Shown: in pieces, positions 1 through 8,424 of the stretch
How the letters are laid out: each line of letters starts with the position of its first letter
Numbering within the stretch: the stretch's first letter is position 1
Assembly: GCA_963743015.1 (NCBI GenBank)
Contig: CAVUOD010000033.1
Location: 121,623 to 185,622 of the forward strand
Origin: CAVSRC01 sp963743015
GTDB taxonomy: Bacteria > Pseudomonadota > Alphaproteobacteria > Rhizobiales > Kaistiaceae
DNA: 64,000 nucleotides
Reading direction: 5' to 3'
Position numbers and translations under genes: made by a program
Notes under the pieces: generated by a model
What the model was told of the DNA's origin: nothing
Database searches by the model: none
The model's input: only the letters and a program-made list of their open reading frames with translations

Positions 1-1
1 C

Positions 2-178
2 GAGAGGGCGATCGATCAGATTTCCCGAATGCTTCAGTTTCTCGACAAAAAGATCGATGAGGATCGCAAGTCCTTGTATGAAGAGGAGCGGAGCCGTTTC
101 GCCAAAGACGGAAAATGGGAAATGGCCCCAATGTTCAACTTCATGGATCGAAAGAACGTGTCGAGGCGGCGTCGATAA
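2..178 (+). CDS. C-terminal end of an unidentified protein (partial at window edge)
   Basis: The reading frame is open from base 2 to a TAA at 176-178 and gives 58 residues. The fragment is strongly charged (runs such as DKKIDEDRK and EEERSRF) and ends in an arginine-rich tail, which suggests a soluble helical protein. There is no start in the window, so the gene begins upstream. No family is recognisable. It lies in the AT-richer left element and belongs to the same integrated region as the IS630 and the integrase. Confidence 0.45.
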   Translation, partial: ERAIDQISRMLQFLDKKIDEDRKSLYEEERSRFAKDGKWEMAPMFNFMDRKNVSRRRR

Positions 179-242
179 TTGTTATCACTAGGGAGCGCAT
201 GTCTACCCCGTTCTGATTAAGAACCCTGAGGAATAGTCTCCT

Positions 243-443
243 ATGGCCGCCTCAGAGAGTGGCACGTCCGCACCTGAAGCTGGCGCGCCCGAAGACGAGA
301 TTGAAATCATCCCCGAAATTATCGATGCGGGCGCTGATGTTATTTGGCGCGCCTTCGATGGGACTATTCCTCACGGCTCTTCTTACGGTGGGCATGTGGC
401 AACTTTGGTTTTTCAGGCCATGTGTGCCGCTCGGAATCCTTGA
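243..443 (+). CDS. Small hypothetical protein
   Basis: This is a 66-codon frame starting at ATG 243. The first half is acidic and alanine/glutamate-rich, with an EDEIEIIPEIIDAG stretch. The second half is more hydrophobic. The region before the ATG has only a weak purine run (GAGGAA, 10 bases upstream). It fills the gap between two other hypothetical genes, and an overlapping frame of similar length exists, so coding status is uncertain. No domain is recognised. Confidence 0.3.
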   Translation: MAASESGTSAPEAGAPEDEIEIIPEIIDAGADVIWRAFDGTIPHGSSYGGHVATLVFQAMCAARNP

Positions 444-544
444 GCGCGAACCGAATTTGTCGAGCGTAAGTGGCTAGGCAGTCAGCAAACGAACTGTATT
501 CCAACAATTCTTCAAGCATGTCTTTCCACTTGAGAGACTTAACC

Positions 545-985
545 CTAAGGATTTAACGAAAATAGGTCTGCTGCAAACCAACTCGAAAGAGCGTCGTTGA
601 CAATGCCCGTCATAAATATCCATGGAGCATGGATGGCATCGTTTCTACGATGCCTCAGCGACTCGTCGATTTTGTCGATGATCCAAAGGATGGCATCGCG
701 TTTCTCTTTTGCTATCTTCGCATTCTTCACGACTGATCGCAGCATTTTCCGTTGAAGGAAGTCGCTATCGGTAGAATGCCAAATGGCCATCGCCATTTCG
801 TCGCGATCGGATGTTTTCAAGATGATGCTGAAGACGTGGGGAAGATGCTCGTGCAACGTGTTCCAGTTGGCAACGAGAAAACCGATCTGTTCGGCATACG
901 GCCGAAACATTACCTTTAACTGCTTCGGAGTGTAGTCTGGGATTTCAAATTGCTTCCCTTTAGCCGAGGTAATAATCTTCTGCAT
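545..985 (-). CDS. Hypothetical protein, about 146 residues
   Basis: The start chosen is ATG 985, which has a good GGAGG Shine-Dalgarno nine bases upstream; an in-frame TTG three codons earlier is possible but lies closer to the GGAGG. The product is mixed alpha-helical with many Lys, Asp and His residues and no membrane segment or signal peptide. A helical stretch (KNAKIAKEKRDAILWIIDKIDESLRHRRNDAIH would be its core, residues about 88-120) resembles the RNxxxH pattern of some nucleotide-binding or HEPN-like helical proteins, but that is only a hint. Its base composition is AT-richer than the core genome, consistent with horizontal acquisition. Confidence 0.5.
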   Translation of the reverse strand: MQKIITSAKGKQFEIPDYTPKQLKVMFRPYAEQIGFLVANWNTLHEHLPHVFSIILKTSDRDEMAMAIWHSTDSDFLQRKMLRSVVKNAKIAKEKRDAILWIIDKIDESLRHRRNDAIHAPWIFMTGIVNDALSSWFAADLFSLNP

Positions 986-1094
986 GGTGCCCAACCTCCA
1001 AAAATCAGATTGCGTTTATCCCGCAAAAGAGACGCTCGAACGTATGAAGGCAGCTCTTCGCGGCGCGCGGCCTTGGAGCTAGAGCGGGATGAAT

Positions 1095-1736
1095 TTAGGC
1101 TGGGGCATAGCCGGCGTGAGCGAAGAAGTTGGCGCATTCGGCTGATGTGACACGGTCGAGAATGGGGCCGATGGCCTCATAGACGGCGTCGGCGGTCCGG
1201 CCTGCCGCCTTGCGCAACCAGTGTTTGAGCTTGGCGAAGAACTGTTCGATCGGGTTCAGGTCGGGGGAGTATTTGGGCAGGAAGAACAGCCTGGCCCCAG
1301 CCGCCCTGATGGCGCTGCGCACGGCCTTGCTCTTGTGGCTGCCGAGATTGTCCATGATGACGATGTCGCCGGGCCTGAGGGTGGGGACGAGGACCTTCTC
1401 GACATAAAGCCGGAAGCGCTCGCCGTTGATCGGGCCATCGATGAGCCATGGCGCCTCGACCCGGTCGTGACGCAGTGCTCCCAGGAAGGTCATGGTCTTC
1501 CAGTGGCCGTGCGGCACCTTGGCTTTGAGGCGCTGGCCGCGCGGCGCCCAGCCTCTCAGTGGCGCCATGTTGGTCTTGGTCCAGGTCTCGTCGATGAAGA
1601 CGAGACGCGCCGGGTCGATGCGGTCCTGATAGGTCGTCCATTGCGCCCGCCGGCGGGCGATGTCGGGCCGGTCCTGCTCGGCAGCGATCAGCGTCTTTTT
1701 TTGTGCGTCAGCTTCTCGGCATGGACGAACTCCCAC
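1095..1736 (-). CDS. IS630 transposase, C-terminal DDE frame (OrfB)
   Basis: This frame supplies the catalytic domain. The DDE triad is visible as D in FIDETWT, D in IVIMDNLGSHK and E in LNPIEQFFAKLKHWLRKAAGR, in the spacing expected of the family. Residues up to about 12 come from out-of-frame overlap with OrfA, so the functional protein is probably an OrfA-OrfB fusion made by frameshifting at the A7 run. No catalytic residue is missing, so the element may still move. Confidence 0.88.
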   Translation of the reverse strand: MGVRPCREADAQKKTLIAAEQDRPDIARRRAQWTTYQDRIDPARLVFIDETWTKTNMAPLRGWAPRGQRLKAKVPHGHWKTMTFLGALRHDRVEAPWLIDGPINGERFRLYVEKVLVPTLRPGDIVIMDNLGSHKSKAVRSAIRAAGARLFFLPKYSPDLNPIEQFFAKLKHWLRKAAGRTADAVYEAIGPILDRVTSAECANFFAHAGYAPA

Positions 1737-2041
1737 ACCGAGCGGTAATCGACCTTGAGCCCCAGTTCACCCAGCTCGTCCACCAGCCCGCGCAGGGTGA
1801 AGTCCTTCCCCCGGCAGCGCTCGATCATCCACTCCCGCCAAGGCCCGGAGAGCTTCTTCGGCCGGTGTCCGCCCATCTTGCCGGGGGCCACGCCGCCGGT
1901 CTTGCGGAACAACTGAACCAGCCGGATCGCCGTGCTGACGCCGACCCCGTAGCGCTCCGCCGCCTGACGCCGCGACAGCCCTTCTTCCTCAACCGCCCTG
2001 ACGATGCGCTCGCGAAGATCGTTCGAATAAGGTCGACCCAT
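1688..2041 (-). CDS. IS630 transposase, N-terminal frame (OrfA)
   Basis: This frame encodes the DNA-binding half of the transposase. A helix-turn-helix occupies residues about 5-60, with the typical DLRERIVRAVEEEGLSRRQA-type opening and the AERYGVGVSTAIRLV recognition region, followed by a basic linker (GKMGGHRPKKL). The likely start is the internal ATG at 2041 (MGRPYSNDL), which matches family N-termini better than the ATG at 2071. It ends just after a run of seven A residues on the coding strand (plus-strand T7 at 1694-1700), a typical slippery site for -1 frameshifting into the second frame. OrfA alone is catalytically inert. Confidence 0.85.
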   Translation of the reverse strand: MGRPYSNDLRERIVRAVEEEGLSRRQAAERYGVGVSTAIRLVQLFRKTGGVAPGKMGGHRPKKLSGPWREWMIERCRGKDFTLRGLVDELGELGLKVDYRSVWEFVHAEKLTHKKRR

Positions 2042-2233
2042 CCCGTGCTGGCCTCCTTCCCCAGCCAGCACCGTGAATCAGATTTGCGCCCCTACGGGAA
2101 TCCCCCGTCGATTCAGCCTCGCTTCATTCCGCTCTAGCTGACCGAAGAAGGACGGAACCGTTTGGCCGAACGCCATTGTCGGGCAGCTGTTGCGGTCGAA
2201 TTATCGGATAGAGCCCGGACCGGTTCCGTTGGG

Positions 2234-2560
2234 TCATGGTCCGGGGTTGATGCCGCCGCGAAGGGACGGCCAGTGAAGTCTAGTCGGTGCAGGATTCATC
2301 CTCGCCAACCGGCGAGATGAGTCGGCAGCGCGAGCGTATACATGCACTGGAAGCTGACCGACCGCCTCTGCGATCGCTTGCACGGCGCATCGCACCGGAG
2401 GGCAACGCATGGCATTGAGCGGCGTAACCGCTACGCCGGAGGCAGCAGGCACCGCGCCAAACAGTGTCAGGAATGAAGCATCAGGTGTGGCGAGGTCAGA
2501 TTTGGCCTCGTATAATGCTGACGCGAACGCTTTTACTGCTTTGATCGGCCTGAAGGCCAT
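2234..2560 (-). pseudogene. N-terminal remnant of an HK97-type phage portal protein
   Basis: The first 75 or so residues read like the start of a phage portal protein: a short helix, then GVAVTPLNAMRCPPVRCAV and AIAEAVGQLPVHVYAR, which is the usual opening of HK97-family portals in alphaproteobacterial prophages. After VYARAADSS the similarity stops and the frame continues into unrelated sequence for about 30 residues before terminating. A full portal is about 380-420 residues, so most of the gene is gone. With the adjacent integrase this marks a decayed prophage. The family call rests on recall of the motif, not on a search. Confidence 0.6.
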
Positions 2561-2649
2561 CTGCTGAATAGTTCCGAATTGCTTAACTCGGAACTATTGT
2601 AGAAGCTTAAGCCTCCGCTTCCTAATGTTTCATCGAGGTCAACTGCAAT

Positions 2650-4449
2650 CTATTTTACTTTTTTGGCTCCAAGATGTGACAGGTCCAGCCCCGGATAGGT
2701 GACGGCCTCTACCATCGCCACGCGCTGACTGAGGATTCCCTGCGGGAAGGATGCCGTAGCGCCCGGACATAGCTCGCCTTGGTGTGGCCCAAGCAGGAAC
2801 CCAAATTCTTCGTCTAGATATCCCGCGCGCCGCAGAGCATCGGCGAAACCATGCCGGAACGAATGGACGTTGACGGTCTTGTCATTCTTGACGCCGATGC
2901 GCTTCAGATACTGATTGAGGAAGTCCGATGGCTTGCCGCTCCAGAAGCCTCGCGTGTCAGGCGTCAATTCAGGGAACAGCCGCTTCGAATGCGCTGCAAC
3001 CTGCTTGGCGTGATAGTTGAGGAAGCCCAGCCGGACCAGTTCAGAGTGAACGGGCACGACACGCATTGAGCCTTCGGTCTTGACGTTCTTTTCTTCGTCA
3101 CCTTCCTCGGTGATATGGAAAACCCAATGACCGTGAATCTGGTGAACATCACCGGGCAATAGTTGCGCGATCTCGCCAAGCCGGGCGCCAGTGAACAGGA
3201 CGATCAGGGGTATCCAATGGCGCCAATCATCGGCGCGCTGGTTGCCCGGCAGATGTTCCTTTCCGTCCGCCTGAAAGCCCGTGTAGAGCGGCGAATTGAA
3301 CAGCGCCGAGAGCTGATCCGAAGTGAACGGGAACCGCGTGCGCTTGCTCTTGTCGACGGCGAGATACATGCCCCGCGAAATGTCGTCCTCGACGTACTCA
3401 TTGTCCTGAAGCCAACGGCCAAAGCTGCCGAGCGCTGCGAGATATTTGTTGACGGTCTTCTGGCTGATTGCCGGTCGGTGGAGATCATCATTCGCCTCGA
3501 CAATCTCGCGGAACAGCTTGCCGCTGAACTCGGAGGTTTCCGTTGCCTTGATCGGCCAGTAAGCGAGCGAGTTCTTGAAGTCGCGAACCGTCTTTCGGTT
3601 CACAGCGCTGATATGAGCCCCGGTGCCGATAAACTCGGCAAACAGGCCGACGATCTTCCGGTTCTGAGACCATGTGTCCGGTGAGGCATTCCCGGCTTTC
3701 TCGCGCGCGAACCGATCATAGAGCTCCATGATGGTTTCGCCGGGAGCCGCCGACGGCGTGGCCACAGAGGGCGTGGGAGGCGTGATCGCATCGTCGGTGG
3801 GCTTGCCGCCCCACTGCCCTGCATCGCGCTCGGCGGCCCTCGTAAGGGCTTCAAGCGCGGCGCGCTGAAGCATCTGACAAAGGTCTTGATAAGCGGGCGT
3901 GCCCTTGCTGATGAGCAAGCCCTCGCGGGCGATCACGTCGTCGGCAATATCCTGAATAGGTGCCGGTTTCGCCGGTGGCGAGGTGCCTTGCGAAGTTCGG
4001 CCTCCCGCTTCTCGCGGAAGTCTTTGGCAAGGGCAGCGGCGTCGCGAACGATAAGGAAGTCGACCAGCCGGCCGATATCGGCCGCGTCGGCTTTTCCGGA
4101 CTTGATATCGGCGAGGAAGGCAGCTCGCTCGGCGTCCGCGTCCGCCGCCTTGGGCATTCTCGCCCGCTGGCTGCGGTCGTTCTCCAGTTCAAGCTGGTAG
4201 TGCTTCCAAGCGATCGCTTTCAGGTCATCATCGGTCGGCGCCCGCTTGCGGCGCAGATCGGAAAACTCGGCGTGCCAGACTGCAACGATGGCTGAGGCGC
4301 GGCGTTTCGCCTCCCTTTGGTCGCTCGGTTCCGAGGCTCTTCCACAGTTCGCGCTTGTTGAGCACGGGCTGGAGGTCCACTGGCACGGCGACGCGCGCGT
4401 AATAGTTGGCGCTGCCGCCACGCTTCACAATGTTGGTCTGAAGGCCCAA
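2650..4449 (-). pseudogene. Tyrosine recombinase (phage-type integrase) with DUF6538-like N-terminus, two frameshifts
   Basis: The gene catalyses site-specific integration. The C-terminal 428 residues (2650-3936) are intact and contain the active site: R in TGARLGEIAQL, the H-x-x-R box in VHSFRHGFADALRR, and a terminal tyrosine region near EAVTYPGLDL. The N-terminal core-binding part lies in two other frames: 4449 to about 4335 (start TTG 4449 after GGGAGG, sequence GLQTNIVKRGG) and about 4335 to 3945 (DQREAKRRASAIVAVWHAEF). The breaks fall near 4335 and 3945. Joined, the protein is about 600 residues, normal for this integrase group. It begins about 85 bases from the 3' end of tRNA-Gln, the expected attachment site. 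Confidence 0.75.
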
Positions 4450-4534
4450 AACCGCCTCCCGTCGTAACACCCCCACGTAACAGTTATGGGCTCAGGAACG
4501 GCGGAATTGCAAGTTTTGTTGGATTTCTGCGGGG

Positions 4535-4608
4535 TGGCTGGGGAACTAGGATTCGAACCTAGACTGGCGGAGTCAGAGTCCGCTGTCCTACCATTAGACA
4601 ATTCCCCA
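4535..4608 (-). tRNA. tRNA-Gln, anticodon CTG
   Basis: The 74-base cloverleaf is complete on the minus strand. The acceptor TGGGGAA (4608-4602) pairs with TTCCCCA (4545-4539). The D arm contains GTCTAATGGTAGGAC. The anticodon stem GCGGA/TCCGC carries the loop CTCTGAC, so the anticodon is CTG. The T arm contains GGTTCGAATCC, and the discriminator G is followed by an encoded CCA (4537-4535). The tRNA 3' end faces the integrase gene, the usual arrangement at a phage or island attachment site. No second copy of the tRNA 3' end was seen inside 1-4534, so the far att site is probably outside the window. Confidence 0.95.
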
Positions 4609-4864
4609 ATCCGAACAGCCGAAACACGGCATTTCCGCCGCGAACGGTCGCCGAGGGTCTGCCCGAACCTATAGGCACAGGCCCGGATCGCGTCAACTCT
4701 TGCCGCGCAAACCGGCGCCGACACATGCGCCGCCGGAACAGCCGGACCCGCCCCCCAATGGCAGGCATAACCGTCGTTTGCCACCTTCCGCGGCAATATG
4801 GCGCCGCTCGTTGGGCTATTCAAAAACGTGAATGTATGACTTCTCTACGCCTCAGCGACGAGAA

Positions 4865-4878
4865 TTGATCCAAATCAA
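4865..4878. promoter_or_regulatory. FixK/FNR box upstream of ccoN
   Basis: TTGATCCAAATCAA is a perfect TTGAT-N4-ATCAA palindrome, the consensus for FNR/FixK/Anr-type Crp-family activators. It lies 79 bases before the ccoN start, where a class II activator site would sit about 40 bases from a transcription start. In alphaproteobacteria FixK2 or FnrL activates cbb3 oxidase genes through this site under low oxygen. The rest of the 349-base stretch between tRNA-Gln and ccoN (4609-4957) shows no gene. Confidence 0.9.
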
Positions 4879-4957
4879 AGCTGTAACTGTTCGAATCCTC
4901 AACGTGTGAGGCTTCTGCGCGCATTTCTTGCGCACTTGAACGATAGGGGGGCACGGG

Positions 4958-6616
4958 GTGGCGCAACCAATCTCCGTCAAAAAGACGTTTACCAGCGGCG
5001 AGGCTGGGCTCGTCATCTTCTTCACGGCTCTGGCGCTGGGCGCGCTCGTGGTCGCCGGCAAGGCATGGACCAGCGCCTATTCCTTCCACGCCATGCTGTT
5101 CGCCATCGGCAGCGCGCTGGCGGTGTTCAAGATCGTCGACCGCTACATGGACCGGCCGGCCGAACTGCCGCCGCGCGAGATCGACGGCAAGCCCAACTAC
5201 AATTACGGGCCGATCAAGTTCGCCACCGTCGCCGCCGTGTTCTGGGGCATCGCCGGCTTCACCGTCGGCCTGTGGATCGCCCTGGAGCTGGCCTTCCCCG
5301 GCTTCAACCTCGATCTGCAGTGGATCAATTTCGGCCGCCTGCGGCCGCTGCATACCTCGGCGGTGATCTTCGCCTTCGGCGGCAACGTGCTCATCGCCAC
5401 GTCGTTCTACGTGGTCCAGCGCACCAGCCGCGCCCGGCTGATCGGCGACCTCGCCCCCTGGTTCGTGGTGCTGGGCTACAACTTCTTCATCATCATCGCC
5501 GGTACCGGCTACCTGCTCGGCATCACCCAGTCGAAGGAATATGCCGAGCCGGAATGGTATGCCGACCTGTGGCTGGCGATCGTCTGGGTCACCTACCTGC
5601 TCGTCTACATGGGCACGCTGCTCCGCCGCAAGGAGCCGCACATCTATGTGGCGAACTGGTTCTTCCTCGCCTTCATCCTGACCATCGCCGTCCTCCATAT
5701 CGGCAACAACGCCTCGGTGCCGATCTCGGTGTTTTCGTCGAAGTCCTACATCGTCTGGTCGGGCGTGCAGGACGCCATGATCCAGTGGTGGTACGGCCAC
5801 AACGCCGTCGGCTTCTTCCTGACCGCCGGCTTCCTCGGCATCATGTACTACTTCATCCCCAAGCGCGCCGAGCGGCCGGTCTATTCCTACCGGCTGTCGA
5901 TCATCCACTTCTGGGCGCTGATCTTCCTCTACATCTGGGCGGGCCCGCACCACCTGCACTACACGGCGCTGCCCGACTGGGCGCAGACGCTCGGCATGAC
6001 CTTCTCGATCATGCTGTGGATGCCGTCATGGGGCGGCATGATCAACGGCCTGATGACGCTGTCGGGCGCCTGGGACAAGCTGAGGACCGATCCCGTCCTG
6101 CGCCTCATGGTGGTGTCGGTCGCCTTCTACGGCATGTCGACCTTCGAAGGGCCGATGATGTCGATCAAGATCGTCAATTCGCTGTCGCACTACACCGACT
6201 GGACCATCGGCCACGTCCATTCCGGCGCGCTCGGCTGGGTCGCCTACATCTCCTTCGGCGCGATCTATTGCCTGGTGCCGTGGCTGTGGAACCGCAAGGG
6301 GCTCTATTCGCTGCGCCTGGTCAACTGGCACTTCTGGATCTCGAGCCTTGGCATCGTCCTCTACATCACCTCGATGTGGGTGGCGGGCATCCTGCAGGGG
6401 CTGATGTGGCGCGCCTACACCTCGCTCGGCTTCCTCGAATACTCCTTCGTCGAGACCGTGCAGGCGATGCATCCCTTCTACATCATCCGCGCCTTCGGCG
6501 GCTTCCTGTTCCTCAGCGGCGCGCTGCTGATGGCCTACAACGTGTGGAAGACGATCACGGTGCCTGATTCGGATGCGGTGCCGGCGGCAAGCCCCACCCT
6601 GGTCCCGGCCGAGTAA
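4958..6616 (+). CDS. ccoN: Cytochrome c oxidase cbb3-type, subunit I
   Basis: This is the catalytic haem b / haem b3-CuB subunit of the high-affinity cbb3 terminal oxidase in the inner membrane. The 552-residue protein has 12 or more hydrophobic segments. Haem and copper ligands are visible: H in RPLHTSAVIF (about residue 132), H in WWYGHNAVGF, the pair in WAGPHHLHY, and the two in IGHVHSGALGW. The start is GTG 4958, preceded by a GGGGGG purine run. Length is normal for FixN. It heads a tightly packed operon, ccoO starting 13 bases downstream, and is driven by a FixK box. Confidence 0.97.
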   Translation: MAQPISVKKTFTSGEAGLVIFFTALALGALVVAGKAWTSAYSFHAMLFAIGSALAVFKIVDRYMDRPAELPPREIDGKPNYNYGPIKFATVAAVFWGIAGFTVGLWIALELAFPGFNLDLQWINFGRLRPLHTSAVIFAFGGNVLIATSFYVVQRTSRARLIGDLAPWFVVLGYNFFIIIAGTGYLLGITQSKEYAEPEWYADLWLAIVWVTYLLVYMGTLLRRKEPHIYVANWFFLAFILTIAVLHIGNNASVPISVFSSKSYIVWSGVQDAMIQWWYGHNAVGFFLTAGFLGIMYYFIPKRAERPVYSYRLSIIHFWALIFLYIWAGPHHLHYTALPDWAQTLGMTFSIMLWMPSWGGMINGLMTLSGAWDKLRTDPVLRLMVVSVAFYGMSTFEGPMMSIKIVNSLSHYTDWTIGHVHSGALGWVAYISFGAIYCLVPWLWNRKGLYSLRLVNWHFWISSLGIVLYITSMWVAGILQGLMWRAYTSLGFLEYSFVETVQAMHPFYIIRAFGGFLFLSGALLMAYNVWKTITVPDSDAVPAASPTLVPAE

Positions 6617-6629
6617 GGGGGCGCGAACA

Positions 6630-7370
6630 ATGGCTACATCGCTGTGGACCCGGCACAAGATCCTCGAAACCAACGCCATCTACCTGTTCATCGCGGCGCT
6701 GATCGTCATCTCGATCGGCGGCCTGGTCGAGGTCGTGCCGCTCTTCTACCTGAAGAACACGATCGAAAGCGTCGACGGCGTGCGCCCCTATACGCCGCTC
6801 GAACTGGCCGGGCGCGATATCTATGTGCGCGAGGGCTGCTACCTCTGCCATTCGCAGATGATCCGCCCGCTGCGCGACGAGGTGGAACGCTACGGGCACT
6901 ATTCGCTGGCGGCCGAGAGCATGTACGACCGGCCCTTCCAGTGGGGATCGAAGCGCACCGGGCCGGACCTCGCCCGCGTCGGCGGCAAGTATTCCGACGC
7001 CTGGCACCGCGATCACCTGCGCAATCCGCGCTCGGTGGTGCCGGACTCGATCATGCCCAACTACGATTTCCTCGAGCGAACCGACCTCGACTACGCGCAC
7101 ATCGCCAGCAAGCTGCAGATCCAGGCCGATCTCGGCGTGCCCTACAGCAAGGATGACATCAACCTCGCGGTCGCCGACATTCGCGGTCAGGCCAATCCCG
7201 ACAGCCCTGACGCCCAGTCGCTGCTGCAGCGCTATCCGAAGGCGAACATCCGCGACTTCGACGGCAATCCGACCCGCGTCACGGAGGCCGATGCGCTCAT
7301 CGCCTACCTCCAGGTGCTCGGCACCGAGGTCGACTTCAAGCTCTACGACGACAAAGCCAACATCCGCTGA
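6630..7370 (+). CDS. ccoO: Cytochrome c oxidase cbb3-type, subunit II (mono-haem)
   Basis: CcoO is the membrane-anchored mono-haem cytochrome c of the cbb3 oxidase and passes electrons to CcoN. The start is ATG 6630, giving 246 residues; an upstream ATG in the same frame lies inside ccoN and is not used. One N-terminal transmembrane helix (residues about 17-40) precedes the haem-binding CYLCH motif at residues 70-74. The methionine ligand is probably in the SIMPNY region. It follows ccoN closely and is followed by the very small ccoQ. Confidence 0.97.
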   Translation: MATSLWTRHKILETNAIYLFIAALIVISIGGLVEVVPLFYLKNTIESVDGVRPYTPLELAGRDIYVREGCYLCHSQMIRPLRDEVERYGHYSLAAESMYDRPFQWGSKRTGPDLARVGGKYSDAWHRDHLRNPRSVVPDSIMPNYDFLERTDLDYAHIASKLQIQADLGVPYSKDDINLAVADIRGQANPDSPDAQSLLQRYPKANIRDFDGNPTRVTEADALIAYLQVLGTEVDFKLYDDKANIR

Positions 7371-7385
7371 GGGAGGAGGAAACCA

Positions 7386-7538
7386 ATGGAAACCTATACC
7401 GCCCTCGCCCATTTCGCCCAGTCCTGGGGCCTCGTCTATTTCTTCGTCGTCTTTTGCGCTGTCGTGATCTTCGTCATGCGGCCATCGCGCAAGAAGCAAT
7501 ACGAGGACGCGGCGCGCATGCCGCTGCGTGAGGATTGA
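7386..7538 (+). CDS. ccoQ: Cbb3-type oxidase small subunit CcoQ
   Basis: A 50-residue protein with one transmembrane helix (YFFVVFCAVVIFVM, residues about 18-31) and a basic cytoplasmic tail starting PSRKKQYEDAA. This size, topology and position between ccoO and ccoP are typical of CcoQ/FixQ, which stabilises the oxidase complex. ATG 7386 has a GGAGGAGGAA Shine-Dalgarno just upstream. Stop and ccoP start are separated by two bases. Short enough to be missed by length-filtered gene calls. Confidence 0.95.
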   Translation: METYTALAHFAQSWGLVYFFVVFCAVVIFVMRPSRKKQYEDAARMPLRED

Positions 7539-7540
7539 TC

Positions 7541-8419
7541 ATGGCCGATCACGAACAGATAAAAGTCGACGAAGTCACCGGCGTCAGCACCACCGGCCAT
7601 GAATGGGACGGCATCGCCGAGCTCAACAATCCGCTGCCGCGCTGGTGGCTGTGGATCTTCTATGCGTGCATCGTCTTCGCGGTCGGATACTGGGTGCTCT
7701 ACCCGTCGTGGCCGCTGATCACCAATGCCGCCGGCGGCGTGTTCGGATGGCATTCGCGTGAGGCTGTCGTCGCGGATCTCGATGCGCTCAGGGCGAAGCG
7801 GGCGCCGATGATCGCCAAGCTCACCGGCGTGCCGATCGACAAGGTGCAGACGGATGCGGCGCTTTTCGACTTCACGCTGGCCTATGGCCGCGCCGCCTTC
7901 GGCGACAACTGCGCTCCCTGTCATGGGCCGGGCGGCGGCGGCGCCAAGGGCTATCCCAACCTGATCGACGACGACTGGCTGTGGGGCGGGTCGATCGACG
8001 CCATCCTGCAGACCATCTCGCACGGCGTGCGCAACGAAAATCCGGACAGCCGCCAGACCGACATGCCGGCCTTCGGCAAGGACGGCATTCTGTCCGCTGC
8101 ACAGATCTACAATGTGGCCTACTATGTCCGCTCGCTTTCCGGGCTCGAGGTGCCGCAGGATGCCGATCTCGCGGCCGGAGAGAAGATTTTCGTGGAGAAT
8201 TGCGTGGCCTGTCACGGCGAAAAGGCCAAGGGCAACCGCCAATTCGGCGCACCCAACCTGACCGATGCGGTGTGGCTCTACGGGTCTGACCTGAAAGACA
8301 TTGTCTATACGATCACCAACGCCCGCAACAGCTCGATGCCGGACTGGGGCGCCCGTCTCGACCCGACGACCATCAAGGCGCTGGCTGTCTATGTCCACTC
8401 GCTCGGTGGAGGCGAATAG
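7541..8419 (+). CDS. ccoP: Cytochrome c oxidase cbb3-type, subunit III (di-haem)
   Basis: CcoP is the di-haem cytochrome c that accepts electrons from soluble cytochrome c. The 292-residue protein starts at ATG 7541. It has an N-terminal transmembrane segment (WWLWIFYACIVFAVGYWV, residues about 35-53) and two periplasmic haem sites: CAPCH at 124-128 and CVACH at 221-225. Candidate methionine ligands are in DMPAFG and SSMPDWG. Length and two-domain layout are normal for the family. It completes ccoNOQP and lies five bases before the assembly genes. Confidence 0.97.
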   Translation: MADHEQIKVDEVTGVSTTGHEWDGIAELNNPLPRWWLWIFYACIVFAVGYWVLYPSWPLITNAAGGVFGWHSREAVVADLDALRAKRAPMIAKLTGVPIDKVQTDAALFDFTLAYGRAAFGDNCAPCHGPGGGGAKGYPNLIDDDWLWGGSIDAILQTISHGVRNENPDSRQTDMPAFGKDGILSAAQIYNVAYYVRSLSGLEVPQDADLAAGEKIFVENCVACHGEKAKGNRQFGAPNLTDAVWLYGSDLKDIVYTITNARNSSMPDWGARLDPTTIKALAVYVHSLGGGE

Positions 8420-8424
8420 CGCGG

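Larger units (their letters stand above)
1080..2136. mobile_element. IS630-family insertion sequence, about 1.05 kb, with TA target duplication
   Basis: Imperfect terminal inverted repeats of about 21 bp are visible: one starts GAGCGGGATGAA at 1082 and the other, read on the minus strand from 2134, starts GAGCGGAATGAA; both end in AGGCTG. Each end is flanked by TA (1080-1081 and 2135-2136), the classical IS630/Tc1 target duplication. Two overlapping minus-strand frames inside encode an N-terminal helix-turn-helix half and a C-terminal DDE half. The copy looks structurally complete and therefore possibly active. Confidence 0.9.
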
